Below, piece by piece: positions 29,603 through 38,332 of a stretch of DNA of 64,000 bases. Numbering within the stretch: the first letter of the stretch is position 1; each line of letters starts with the position of its first letter. Source of the stretch: Motilimonas eburnea (GTDB lineage: Bacteria; Pseudomonadota; Gammaproteobacteria; Enterobacterales; CBDFNC01); NCBI RefSeq assembly GCF_021295345.1, contig NZ_JAIMJB010000011.1, positions 96,714-160,713 of the forward strand, read 5' to 3'. The notes below the pieces were generated by a model, which worked only from the letters and a program-made list of their open reading frames with translations, was not told the origin of the DNA and did no database searches. A program made the translations under genes and the position numbers.

Positions 29603-30637
29603 ATGTCTTGGTTAGTGATAGATGGTGCCCAAGGAGAAGGCGGAGGACAAGTGTTACGCACGGCGATGACCTTGTCGGTATTAACACAAACGCCCATTGA
29701 AGTGATCAATATTCGCGCGAACCGAAATAAACCCGGCCTGCTGCGCCAGCATTTAACGTCAGTCAATGCGGCACGAGAAATCTGTAACGGCACATTAGAG
29801 GGAGGCGTTTTAGGTTCGTCGCGAATCAAATTTTCCCCTGGCAAAGTCAAATCGGGTGATTATCACTTTGTTATCGGTACGGCGGGAAGCACAGTGCTCG
29901 TTTGTCAAACCATATTACCGTTACTTGCTCTTGCTGATTCCCCTTCTAGGGTGACATTTGAAGGAGGAACACATAATGGTATGTCGCCGTCCCTTTGTTT
30001 TTTTAATGAGTCTTACTTGCCCGTGCTAAAGGCAATGGGCCTGAATTGTCGTGTACAGATCTCGAGTCTGGGCTTTTATCCTGCGGGTGGCGGCAAGTGG
30101 CAACTGACCGTAGAGCCAACGATGTCGCTTAAACCCGTTGAGCTGCTCACGTCGGTTGAGGCAGTGGGTCAAATTCAAAAACAAGGGCATTTGAGTGCTC
30201 TGATGAGTGCCTTGCCGGATGTGATTGGCCAAAAAGAAGTGACCGAAGCAAGAAAGCTACTAGGCTGGGATGAAGCCACTGCCGATGTCTTGCGATTTAA
30301 AACCAATGGGCCAGGAAATAGTTTCCAGGTAAAGATAAAAGGTGCACTACACACTAGCTTATTTGAGCAAGTCGGTCAGTTCGGTGTGTCGGCCGAGCGG
30401 GTGGCTAAACGTTGTGTTGGCCGTGTTAAGAAGTTTTTAAAGGCGGAAGTCGCGGTGGAGCAGCATTTAGCCGATCAATTACTCGTGCCTATGGCTTTGG
30501 CTGGTGGCGGGCAGTTTACGACCACTCAACCCAGTTTACATATGACGACCAATATCGACGTAATTAAGCAGTTTTTATCCATCGATATCAATGTAGTCGA
30601 AGTCGATAGCGGATTTTGGCAGGTCAAGGTTGGTTAG
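29603..30637 (+). CDS. rtcA: RNA 3'-terminal phosphate cyclase RtcA
   Basis: 344 residues with the RtcA hallmarks: D-G-A-Q-G-E-G-G-G-Q-V-L-R-T at the start, N-I-R-A-N-R-N-K-P-G-L, and G-G-T-H-N-G-M-S-P-S, plus the histidine-containing C-terminus (H-M-T-T-N-I). It adenylates RNA 3'-phosphates and makes 2',3'-cyclic ends, which RtcB accepts, and can also adenylate 5'-phosphates. An upstream ATG-like start would overlap rtcB. The ATG at 29603 has AAGGAAAAC before it and lies 10 bp after the rtcB stop. Confidence 0.96.
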   Translation: MSWLVIDGAQGEGGGQVLRTAMTLSVLTQTPIEVINIRANRNKPGLLRQHLTSVNAAREICNGTLEGGVLGSSRIKFSPGKVKSGDYHFVIGTAGSTVLVCQTILPLLALADSPSRVTFEGGTHNGMSPSLCFFNESYLPVLKAMGLNCRVQISSLGFYPAGGGKWQLTVEPTMSLKPVELLTSVEAVGQIQKQGHLSALMSALPDVIGQKEVTEARKLLGWDEATADVLRFKTNGPGNSFQVKIKGALHTSLFEQVGQFGVSAERVAKRCVGRVKKFLKAEVAVEQHLADQLLVPMALAGGGQFTTTQPSLHMTTNIDVIKQFLSIDINVVEVDSGFWQVKVG

Positions 30638-30663
30638 CGAGATGAATTATGCAAGGTACTAAA

Positions 30664-31494
30664 ATGGATACGAAGAGGGTTGTCAGCGCCGACGTTATTA
30701 AGCCCAGCGTCAAGGCGGAGATAATGCGCCGAATTGCCAAGGCGGAGCAAGAACATGATGTTAAGGTGTTGTTTGCTGTGGAATCGGGTAGTCGGGCTTG
30801 GGGATTTGCTAGTCCAAACAGTGATTATGATGTGCGCTTTATTTATGCCCATCGTCAGGAGTGGTATCTCACCCTAGATCTTGAAAGTAAAAGAGATGTG
30901 ATTGAATACCCCATAGTCGATGAAATCGATATTAACGGCTGGGATGTGCGAAAAGCCCTTAAGCTATTATGTAAGTCTAACCCATCCTTTATTGAGTGGC
31001 TTCACTCACCGATTGTGTACGTGGATGATGGTGTGTTTGCCAAGCAAGTAAGGGAGCTACTCCCTCAGGTAGTTTCTTCACAGAAAGGTATTTACCATTA
31101 CCTGCACATGGCTCAGGGGAATTATCGTGGTTATTTGAAGCAAGCACGTGTGCCATTGAAAAAGTACTTTTACGTACTCAGACCCCTGTTGGCCATTATG
31201 TGGTTAGAAAGGTACCAGCAGCCTGCGCCAATCGAGTTTGATGTGTTAAGGCAGCTGATATCAAACAATAGCGCGCTAGATGAGGCGATTAGTGATTTGG
31301 TGGCGAAAAAACGTCAAAGCGCTGAAAAAGAATACGGGACGAGTATTCCTATCATTAATCAGTTTATTGAAGCTGAGTTGGCAAGGAATCTGGCGCCTGT
31401 TTCACGCCATAGGGATCCAGAAGCTAGCTTCGCGCAATTGAATGCGTTGTTCCAATGCACTATTTGTCATCCAGCGGAAAAGGTTGTCGCTTGA
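30664..31494 (+). CDS. RlaP-type nucleotidyltransferase (RNA repair-associated)
   Basis: 276 residues of the DNA-polymerase-beta superfamily. The active site is readable: E-S-G-S-R-A-W-G-F (Gly-Ser pair) followed by S-P-N-S-D-Y-D-V-R-F with the two metal-binding aspartates, and a third acidic strand D-E-I-D-I-N. The C-terminal helical region ends with a C-x-x-C-H segment. The RlaP family (PF10127) recurs beside RtcB and other RNA ligases and is proposed to add nucleotides to damaged RNA ends; this is not proven. A longer start at 30649 exists, but AAGG sits 8 nt before the ATG at 30664. Last gene of the operon. Confidence 0.85.
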   Translation: MDTKRVVSADVIKPSVKAEIMRRIAKAEQEHDVKVLFAVESGSRAWGFASPNSDYDVRFIYAHRQEWYLTLDLESKRDVIEYPIVDEIDINGWDVRKALKLLCKSNPSFIEWLHSPIVYVDDGVFAKQVRELLPQVVSSQKGIYHYLHMAQGNYRGYLKQARVPLKKYFYVLRPLLAIMWLERYQQPAPIEFDVLRQLISNNSALDEAISDLVAKKRQSAEKEYGTSIPIINQFIEAELARNLAPVSRHRDPEASFAQLNALFQCTICHPAEKVVA

Positions 31495-31540
31495 GCCTTG
31501 TATCATAAGGCTAATACGTGCTTATTAAAGTGAAATTACA

Positions 31541-33232
31541 CTAGCTCTTAAAAACTAATTTAGGTTGGTTGGGTCGCACCTGTAAATTCAGCTGTAACAG
31601 GGTTTGTGCGCCTGCGATCCCATCGACATCGAGGGTTTGCTGCTGCTGGAATAATTTCAAGCTACGTTCAAGCTGGTGATCAAAGGTATCGGTGACTTGA
31701 GTTTGTTTGGGATCAAGCTGCGCTAAACTTTCACTTAACCAAGTGACAGCAGGGCCTTGATCGCCTCGTTGCAAGGGACCGTCAAAGTGCAGTGGTGCTT
31801 TCCACAGTAAGGTGAATTCTCCCTGCCAGTGGCGCGTGAACCAATCTTCACTGACTCGAATATGTTGGCCTGCGATGAGTAACTCAACGCCACGGTAGAT
31901 TTTCGCGAGAGTGACATAATAGTCTTGTTGATTCGGATCACGCATCTTCACTACCACGGGGTGATTCATTTTTTTTAGCTGTGCTATGTTTGCATGGCTT
32001 GCTTGAACACAATGTAAACCAACAATGCTCCCCGTATCACAGTCTGCTCGTTCGGCGGGTAACGAATATCCCCAGATTTGATATAAGCTTTGCATGGCGG
32101 GGGCCATGCTATGGCTTTGTGCGATGAGTTTATTCAGAAATTCCCTTTGCTGGTCGTGGGAAGGCTTGTCTTTGCCCTCGTTTTGCGTGTTGCTAGATAG
32201 GCTCTGGTTTTGCTGTTGCGACGCGGCTAATGAGGGCGTGACCGACATCGCTTGCCATGAGGGGATAAACCAAGAGTTGTTTTGACTTAGTTGGGTCAAT
32301 GCGGGTGGCGTGGAGGTGGGTGTTAAGCCGATAATAGCGCTGCCAATGACAGCCCCCAGCGCTAACGCTGATATGGCTTCTTGGTAAGGCTCTAGCAACT
32401 GACGCCACACTCCCTGATGTTGGATCCCTTGCAGCTCATTGGCAACTTGGCGAACCATGCGAGCAGAGACTTGATGTTTACCTTGCGCAAAGGCGGCCAA
32501 CATGGATTGATCACAAATCAAATTAACTATGCGGGGGACGCCATTACTGTGTAATTGCAACTCCTTCAGTGCCATACGGCTAAACACCTTGAAGCGGCAT
32601 CCCGCCACCTTTAAACGGTGCGCGACATAGTGGCAAATATCTTGATAGTTAAGTGGCAATAAGTGGTAACGCGTGTTGATTCCCTGTGCCAAGGTGAGTA
32701 ATGACTCTTGGCGTAATAATGCTAATAGTTCGGGCTGGCCGATTAACACCACCTTTAATAGCTTTTGATCTCGATACTCGATTTGTGTGAGTAACTTTAA
32801 CAGCTCAAGGGAAAGGGGGGTCAATAATTGCGCTTCGTCAATCAATAAAACCGAATGCAGCCCCTGTTGGTGATTGTGATTGAGGTAGTCGGTTAGCAGC
32901 TCGAATAGGCTTTTTAGATCGTCTTGGCCAGCGGTATAAGGAATAGCAAACTCGTCACAAATGGTTTCGAGTAACTCAATTTCATTGACGGAGGGATTCA
33001 GAATGTAAGCCAGGGCTGTTTGGTCGTTCAACTGGCTTAGCCAAGTTCGACAGACGGTTGTTTTACCTGTGCCTACTTCTCCTGTCAGCAATACAAAGCC
33101 ACCCGTCCCGCCAGGCAGGCTGTACATTAAGTGAGTTAAGGCTTGCTGATGGCGCTCACTTAGGTAGAAATAATCGGGTGCGGGGACAATGGAAAACGGG
33201 TTTTCACTGAGCCCAAAAAAGTCAAAATACAT
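31541..33232 (-). CDS. GspA/ExeA-like AAA+ ATPase with peptidoglycan-binding domain
   Basis: 563 residues. It starts M-Y-F-D-F-F-G-L-S-E-N-P-F, with Walker A G-E-V-G-T-G-K-T-T (about 53) and Walker B S-V-L-L-I-D-E-A-Q. One membrane helix lies near 290 (A-L-A-L-G-A-V-I-G-S-A-I-I-G). A periplasmic C-terminal peptidoglycan-binding repeat follows (G-D-Q-G-P-A-V-T-W-L to D-G-I-A-G-A-Q-T-L). In Aeromonas, ExeA with ExeB moves secretin subunits through the peptidoglycan. No gspB or other secretion gene is adjacent, so the partner is unknown. A longer start at 33256 is possible. Confidence 0.85.
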   Translation of the reverse strand: MYFDFFGLSENPFSIVPAPDYFYLSERHQQALTHLMYSLPGGTGGFVLLTGEVGTGKTTVCRTWLSQLNDQTALAYILNPSVNEIELLETICDEFAIPYTAGQDDLKSLFELLTDYLNHNHQQGLHSVLLIDEAQLLTPLSLELLKLLTQIEYRDQKLLKVVLIGQPELLALLRQESLLTLAQGINTRYHLLPLNYQDICHYVAHRLKVAGCRFKVFSRMALKELQLHSNGVPRIVNLICDQSMLAAFAQGKHQVSARMVRQVANELQGIQHQGVWRQLLEPYQEAISALALGAVIGSAIIGLTPTSTPPALTQLSQNNSWFIPSWQAMSVTPSLAASQQQNQSLSSNTQNEGKDKPSHDQQREFLNKLIAQSHSMAPAMQSLYQIWGYSLPAERADCDTGSIVGLHCVQASHANIAQLKKMNHPVVVKMRDPNQQDYYVTLAKIYRGVELLIAGQHIRVSEDWFTRHWQGEFTLLWKAPLHFDGPLQRGDQGPAVTWLSESLAQLDPKQTQVTDTFDHQLERSLKLFQQQQTLDVDGIAGAQTLLQLNLQVRPNQPKLVFKS

Positions 33233-33386
33233 CCTAGACCTACATCCTTGAAGCAATACGCGGATCCATGCGTAAAATAAAGCTCAATCAATTCGGAATG
33301 TTCGGTAAGGATTTTACTGAGTTGTTAGTGATATTGGAATCATTAGCGAGAAAATGACATAAATTTGTCTATTTTTCACACGAAAA

Positions 33387-33406
33387 CGCCCAGCGATAGC
33401 TGGGCG
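33387..33406 (-). terminator. Terminator after the 48-codon ORF
   Basis: CGCCCAGC/GCTGGGCG, an 8-bp perfect stem with GATA loop. On the minus strand a short T4 tract follows (33383-33386). It lies 35 bp beyond the stop of the small gene. Confidence 0.55.
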
Positions 33407-33441
33407 AATCATGTTTGCAAGTGTGCTTTGCAGGCAAAGAA

Positions 33442-33588
33442 CTAATTTTCAGGTACTTGAAGGTATTTTTCACGTGTATCTGATTCTGTGATTTCTTCGG
33501 CTTTTACGCCTAACTGCTCACACGCTTCTTCAAAGCTTACACCACAATGACACATCAAAACGTCGATGGCAGGTAAATATGCATGCAT
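33442..33588 (-). CDS. Small hypothetical protein with C-x-C and third cysteine
   Basis: 48 codons, M-H-A-Y-L-P-A-I-D-V-L-M-C-H-C-G-V-S-F-E at the start, ending Y-L-Q-V-P-E-N. Support comes from a good ribosome site (AGGGAG, about 8 nt before ATG), a following hairpin and an acidic, helix-compatible composition. Three cysteines (13, 15, 23) with a histidine at 14 could bind a metal. No family was recognised. It stands alone between the gspA-like gene and the beta-barrel gene, in the same direction as both. Confidence 0.6.
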   Translation of the reverse strand: MHAYLPAIDVLMCHCGVSFEEACEQLGVKAEEITESDTREKYLQVPEN

Positions 33589-33752
33589 CTTTATATCTCC
33601 CTATATGTTACGACTATGTTATGCAGTTTTTTCGTTTCTGTGTATATTCGACTTTAGGATTAGATCGAGAGCACTCAGTCACTCTCTAACTGTAGACCAC
33701 TTTTTAATCAACACTAAAACAATTTGTTATAAGTAATTGTTGATTTAATCGA

Positions 33753-34928
33753 TTAAAAATAATAAGCCAATTGGACACTGATGTGGTCGTCTTTACGCAA
33801 GGCATAAAGGGGATCCGTGTCAACATTACTGTGAAATAGCCATGCATCAATGTTTAACCGCCAGTGTTGACCAAAACGCGTGCTGCCTTGTAAACGCCCT
33901 GAATAGCTCATTTGTTCTAGGTCTCGTGCCAGACCAATTAATAAGCTTGAGCCATCCTCATCGTTGAAAGCAAGGCGTGAGCCGATAAATAGGTCATTTT
34001 GATAGGGGGTTGGGGCATCTAAACCACGCTGATCCCAGTTATACTCTAGCAATAAGCCAAGGTCGTAGCGGGTTTGCGCTAGCCCTACTAGGGTGTATTC
34101 AAAGCCTGCCACTAAGGCGCGATAGCTTTGCTCTTGTTCTTCTTTGTGTAATGCTTCAAGTTTCCATAGCCATTCGTTAAAGGTGGCTTGAACATCGGTA
34201 CTGAGTTGCCACATTTGCTGATAATAAGGTTGCAAGGTAGCATTCGCGCTAGGCTGCAAAATAGGTGTTCTATCCGTGCCTTTAAAGCCTGCAACGCCGA
34301 TGTCCCATTGATCGAATGAGTGACTCCAGCGCAGTGCCCAATCGACATGTTTTTGCTTGGCCGATGATTGATAGCGTGCAGCATCCGTATCCACGACCCA
34401 AGGTGTACGCAAGCGGCCCTTTTTACCAGCGAACGTGCGTTCACGAAAACCGGGCAGGATAAATGCGTCAATCACTCCCCAATCTCGGATCAAGCTTAAA
34501 TGGGCCATGGGTTGGCCCAGTTTACGATCGCCGTTGACGGTTTCCACTTGGTCGGTTTGATTAATGATGTCCACTAGGTATTGTGACTCGGTGACACCCC
34601 AATAGACGATGCCAATACCGAGTTCAAATTCCCAACTGTCTTGTAGGTGTACCCACTTAGCCTGCTGTATGTCCCAGTGACTACGTTCATTGTCTAGGCT
34701 GTCTAAGCGTGCGTAAGGTGTAAAAATAAAGGCGTCTTGCTGATCATTCCAAGACCAATATAACTCGGGCTCAATGGTGAGCGAAGTCTGGTGGTTTCCT
34801 TGCTCTGGAAATTGTGCGTTAGATATAAAGCTACGTTGTTCGATACCGATTGAGCCTTGTATGTCCATGGCGTAGCTTGAGGTCACTTGACCTGCAACGG
34901 CCAAGCTTATTAACAAAGGGGCTTTCAT
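33753..34928 (-). CDS. Outer-membrane beta-barrel protein of an export cluster
   Basis: 391 residues with a signal peptide ending about residue 20 (S-S-Y-A-M-D). Alternating hydrophobic strands run through to a terminal phenylalanine (V-Q-L-A-Y-Y-F), the outer-membrane insertion signature. It resembles uncharacterised barrel proteins (DUF1302-like) that travel with MMPL transporters and LolA-like proteins. The substrate is unknown. It is the third gene of a minus-strand operon with the genes at 34997-38220. Confidence 0.7.
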   Translation of the reverse strand: MKAPLLISLAVAGQVTSSYAMDIQGSIGIEQRSFISNAQFPEQGNHQTSLTIEPELYWSWNDQQDAFIFTPYARLDSLDNERSHWDIQQAKWVHLQDSWEFELGIGIVYWGVTESQYLVDIINQTDQVETVNGDRKLGQPMAHLSLIRDWGVIDAFILPGFRERTFAGKKGRLRTPWVVDTDAARYQSSAKQKHVDWALRWSHSFDQWDIGVAGFKGTDRTPILQPSANATLQPYYQQMWQLSTDVQATFNEWLWKLEALHKEEQEQSYRALVAGFEYTLVGLAQTRYDLGLLLEYNWDQRGLDAPTPYQNDLFIGSRLAFNDEDGSSLLIGLARDLEQMSYSGRLQGSTRFGQHWRLNIDAWLFHSNVDTDPLYALRKDDHISVQLAYYF

Positions 34929-34996
34929 AGGATTTCCTTCTGCCTAATCCAATTGCAAAGGAACAGCAAAGATCACCCTTGCCGTTCCTGTCAGGC

Positions 34997-35836
34997 TTAG
35001 CGTGCGCGTTTGAGCTTGCTCTTGTTAAAATCGGCTTCACTTAAGCCCGTATTGAAGCGGTATTCTTTGAAAATCAGTTGGGTTGCTTTGCCGGTTTGGT
35101 GATTTTCTATGCTCAATTGATTGGCGCGCCAAAACGATTTACGCTCGCCGTTCGGTGTGTCGACGGGATGAGCTTGGTAGTCACTAAATTGTAAGGTTTT
35201 TAAGAGTGCCGACTTACGATCGTAATATTGCGTTTTCAAGACGCGGTATTCTTGCTGATCGATCCAGCTAACCAGTTTGCTGTATCCTGAATATTCATCG
35301 TTGGGAATATTTTCGATTTTCCAGGTTGCTTGGCCGGCAATTTCTTCTTCGCCAAGGTAGCGATATTGGTACTTAGGCACTTCAAATGAGCTTAAATCTT
35401 CGTAGGCGAATTCACTGCCCATAAAGGGGCCCGATTTATTGCGTGATGAAATACGCTTAACACGCTTTAAAGCCGGCAAGTAAAGCCATTGGTCATCGGC
35501 CGTGTTAACGTGAGAAAAACTTAAAAAAGCCGTGCCTTTTACATCGAGCGGGGTATCAAAGATACTTAATGATTTATCACCATCTCCGGCAACTTCTAGG
35601 TTTTTCATTCTTAACTGGCGTGAACTCGTTTGCCCTTGCGCATTGGTTAACAGCATTTCTAAGCTTGCCTCACTGCTTTGCCAGCCGGTATCTCTTGCTT
35701 TACGCTCTTGCATAATGCTCAGCCCTCGCGCCGCCGGATCGTCGGTTTGTTCTGTCGTGCCTTGGTCTGCTACAGCAAGGGTGGTAAAGCCAACTAACGT
35801 GGCACCAAACAGTAATGTTGTCATCGATTGTTTCAT
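34997..35836 (-). CDS. Periplasmic outer-membrane lipoprotein-sorting (LolA-like) protein
   Basis: 279 residues with a signal peptide (about 1-23, ending T-L-A-V-A-D). The remainder matches the LolA-like fold found beside RND/MMPL transporters: R-G-L-S-I-M-Q-E-R-K-A-R-D, then F-L-S-F-S-H and G-P-F-M-G-S-E-F-A-Y-E-D-L. It is not LolA itself, which is shorter. It probably carries a hydrophobic ligand across the periplasm between the MMPL transporter and the barrel protein. Confidence 0.8.
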   Translation of the reverse strand: MKQSMTTLLFGATLVGFTTLAVADQGTTEQTDDPAARGLSIMQERKARDTGWQSSEASLEMLLTNAQGQTSSRQLRMKNLEVAGDGDKSLSIFDTPLDVKGTAFLSFSHVNTADDQWLYLPALKRVKRISSRNKSGPFMGSEFAYEDLSSFEVPKYQYRYLGEEEIAGQATWKIENIPNDEYSGYSKLVSWIDQQEYRVLKTQYYDRKSALLKTLQFSDYQAHPVDTPNGERKSFWRANQLSIENHQTGKATQLIFKEYRFNTGLSEADFNKSKLKRAR

Positions 35837-35856
35837 GTGGATTCCTTATTAATAAA

Positions 35857-38220
35857 TTAAGCTTGGGTCGCGGCGTTGATATTGAGTTGCGTGGATGGCT
35901 CCGTGCTGGGCTTAGCCGTTGCAGGTGTGCGGTCAAACACCAATAAAAAGGCCGGTAGAATAAGTAGGTCAATCACTAGGGCAATAAACACCACAATAGC
36001 GGTTAATAGGCCCATATCGGCGTTGAGTGCAAAGTTCGATTGAGTGAGGACGGCAAAACCAACACAGATCACTAAGGTGGTAATGAGTAATGCACGGCCA
36101 ACGTTGTTAAAGGCGTAGATAACGGCTTGTTCACTTGACTGGCCTTGTTTACGGGCGTGTTGGTACTTACTTAAAAAATGCACCGTGTCATCAACGACTA
36201 TGCCTAAGGTTAAACTTGAGACAATCGACAGCGCGAGATTGATTTCACCACTGACTAAAGACCATAAACCAAACCCTGCTAATCCCGGCAGGATATTAGG
36301 CAATAAGCTAATAAAGCCTAAGCGCCATGAACGCAGTGCAAAACCTAACAGGGCAGAGATTAAAACCAGTGCGAAAGCGGTGCCCATTAGCATACTTGAC
36401 ATGTTGCGTTCGCCAACATGAGCAAACATTGAGCTGGTGCTTGATATCGATACCTTAATGTGAGGGGCTTGAGTGGCAAACCAGTCATTAGCACGCTGTT
36501 CAAGGGCTAGGATCTCGTTGCTGCCTAAGTTTTTAAAGGTGGCAACAACACGAGTGGCCGACTTATCTATGTTGATCTGGTTATTAAGATCCAAGCCGTA
36601 TGGCAGGCTCATTTCATACATTAATAAGTATTGCGCGGCTAATTCCTGCTGGGTAGGCAGGCGATATTGGGCAGGATCGTCGCCGTGCATATTCTTATTC
36701 AAACGGGCCACGGTATCGCTGAGGGAGCTAACGTGATCCGTTTCCGGCTGCTGGCGTAACCAAGTGGTGAACGCGGCTAAATCGGCTAGAAATTCAGGGT
36801 GGTTAATGCCATTGCTTTGACCACTTTCGAGGCTGAATTCTAAGCTTGTCATCCCAGAAATATGCTGCGCCATGTAGTCTGAATCTTGGCGAAAAGTGGT
36901 GTCGGTGCTGAAGTACTTCAAAGAGTCATCATTGACTTGGTTATTAGGGACCTGAGAGGCAAGCCCCGCCACGATCAATAGGCCACAAACTAACACGGGC
37001 TTTTGTTTGGCGATCACCCAGTTGGCAAATCGTGTCATGGCATTGGAAGGTTTGGTTTTAGCCGCCACCTTGATTGGCATTAAACTTAATAAAGCGGGTA
37101 GTAAGGTTACTGAAAACAAGAAGGCAAATAACATTCCCACTGCCACTAGGTTACCTAAATCGCGCAGTGGCGGCGAATCGGAAAAGTTTAGGGACAAAAA
37201 GCCGATGGCTGTGGTTGCACTGGTGATAAAGACGGGCTTAACGTTTTGTGCCAAGCTCGTGTAAATAGCCTGCTGTTTAGTTTGTCCATTGCGCATAGCC
37301 AACAGCAAGCTACTGATGATATGCACACAGTCGGCCACGGCCAAGGTCATCACTATGGTGGGAACATTAACCGTCGGCGTGGTGAGAGCAATGCCAAGCC
37401 AGCCCGAAACGCCTAAGGTGGCCGCAATGGTGGTGATAATGACGGCAAGTGAAGCCAAGGTGCCCAACACGGAGCGCAGCAAAATAGCCAGCATGATTAA
37501 AATCAACAAGAACATAGCTGGCACTAAGGTGCTTGAATCGTTTTGTGCATAAGTTGCAAAGGCATCGTTAAGCATCACTAACCCGGAAAGTCGGATCTCG
37601 GTATCAGGATAGCGCTGGTGGAACTGTGCTTGTAGCTCTTTGGCAAAATGAGCAACGGCCGGGCCTTCGGTCAGCGGATCGATTTCGGGGAGTTGAACGG
37701 TAACATTGATGATGGTGACATCGCCTGCCGAGCCGATAAGCTTATTGACTAAGTTGGGTTCGGTGAGGGCAATCTGGCGGATCTGTTCGATCTTGGCTGG
37801 ATCTAAGGTTTCAGGCTCAAGTAATAAATCTTCAACTAACAGATCGTCGGCTTCAGCTTGGGTATGTTGGTAATTGGTAATGGAATCTACCCGAGTGGAA
37901 TAGGGGGTTTGCCATGCTGCTTCCGTCATCTCGTGAACTTGATTTAAGGTTTCACGGGTAAACACCTTGCCTGATTTTGGGGCAATGATAAAACTGACCG
38001 AATCGGATTTGCTATAGACGTTTTGCATCTGCTCAAATGCAAGAAGTTGTGGATTATCATCTCCGAAAAAAACGCGATAATCACCATCAAAGAATAACTT
38101 ACTTGTGCCAAAGCCGAAGCTAAAGACGATAAGCATGGTGATAAGTAAGCTGATGATGGGTCGTTCTACGACCCAGTACTGCCAGCGACTTGGAGCCGCA
38201 GAGTTAAAATTTTGCATCAT
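35857..38220 (-). CDS. RND-superfamily (MMPL-type) transporter
   Basis: 787 residues with two repeated halves. Each has one membrane helix, a periplasmic loop of about 180 residues, and five clustered helices (for example A-M-F-L-L-I-L-I-M-L-A-I-L-L, and the second set near 625-760 with G-I-V-V-D-D-T-V-H-F). The V-D-D-T-V-H motif and V-A-D-C-V-H in the first half are proton-relay acidic sites of MMPL/HpnN-like exporters of lipids or other hydrophobic compounds. An operator shared with tetR lies 45 bp upstream. Confidence 0.88.
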   Translation of the reverse strand: MMQNFNSAAPSRWQYWVVERPIISLLITMLIVFSFGFGTSKLFFDGDYRVFFGDDNPQLLAFEQMQNVYSKSDSVSFIIAPKSGKVFTRETLNQVHEMTEAAWQTPYSTRVDSITNYQHTQAEADDLLVEDLLLEPETLDPAKIEQIRQIALTEPNLVNKLIGSAGDVTIINVTVQLPEIDPLTEGPAVAHFAKELQAQFHQRYPDTEIRLSGLVMLNDAFATYAQNDSSTLVPAMFLLILIMLAILLRSVLGTLASLAVIITTIAATLGVSGWLGIALTTPTVNVPTIVMTLAVADCVHIISSLLLAMRNGQTKQQAIYTSLAQNVKPVFITSATTAIGFLSLNFSDSPPLRDLGNLVAVGMLFAFLFSVTLLPALLSLMPIKVAAKTKPSNAMTRFANWVIAKQKPVLVCGLLIVAGLASQVPNNQVNDDSLKYFSTDTTFRQDSDYMAQHISGMTSLEFSLESGQSNGINHPEFLADLAAFTTWLRQQPETDHVSSLSDTVARLNKNMHGDDPAQYRLPTQQELAAQYLLMYEMSLPYGLDLNNQINIDKSATRVVATFKNLGSNEILALEQRANDWFATQAPHIKVSISSTSSMFAHVGERNMSSMLMGTAFALVLISALLGFALRSWRLGFISLLPNILPGLAGFGLWSLVSGEINLALSIVSSLTLGIVVDDTVHFLSKYQHARKQGQSSEQAVIYAFNNVGRALLITTLVICVGFAVLTQSNFALNADMGLLTAIVVFIALVIDLLILPAFLLVFDRTPATAKPSTEPSTQLNINAATQA

Positions 38221-38264
38221 TCCCTCGCAAAGGTGGCTTGCATTTATGGCAAAGCGACAATAAA

Positions 38265-38277
38265 TGACGAATCGTCA
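38265..38277. promoter_or_regulatory. Palindromic operator before the MMPL operon
   Basis: TGACGAATCGTCA, perfect 6+1+6 palindrome, 45 bp upstream of the transporter ATG. The same 13-mer recurs at 39169-39181 before tetR, so both should be bound by that TetR protein. Confidence 0.8.
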
Positions 38278-38332
38278 ACTTTTGTTATAAAAAAACCAGT
38301 AAATGGCGCTAGACAATTTACCGGCATGGTCG

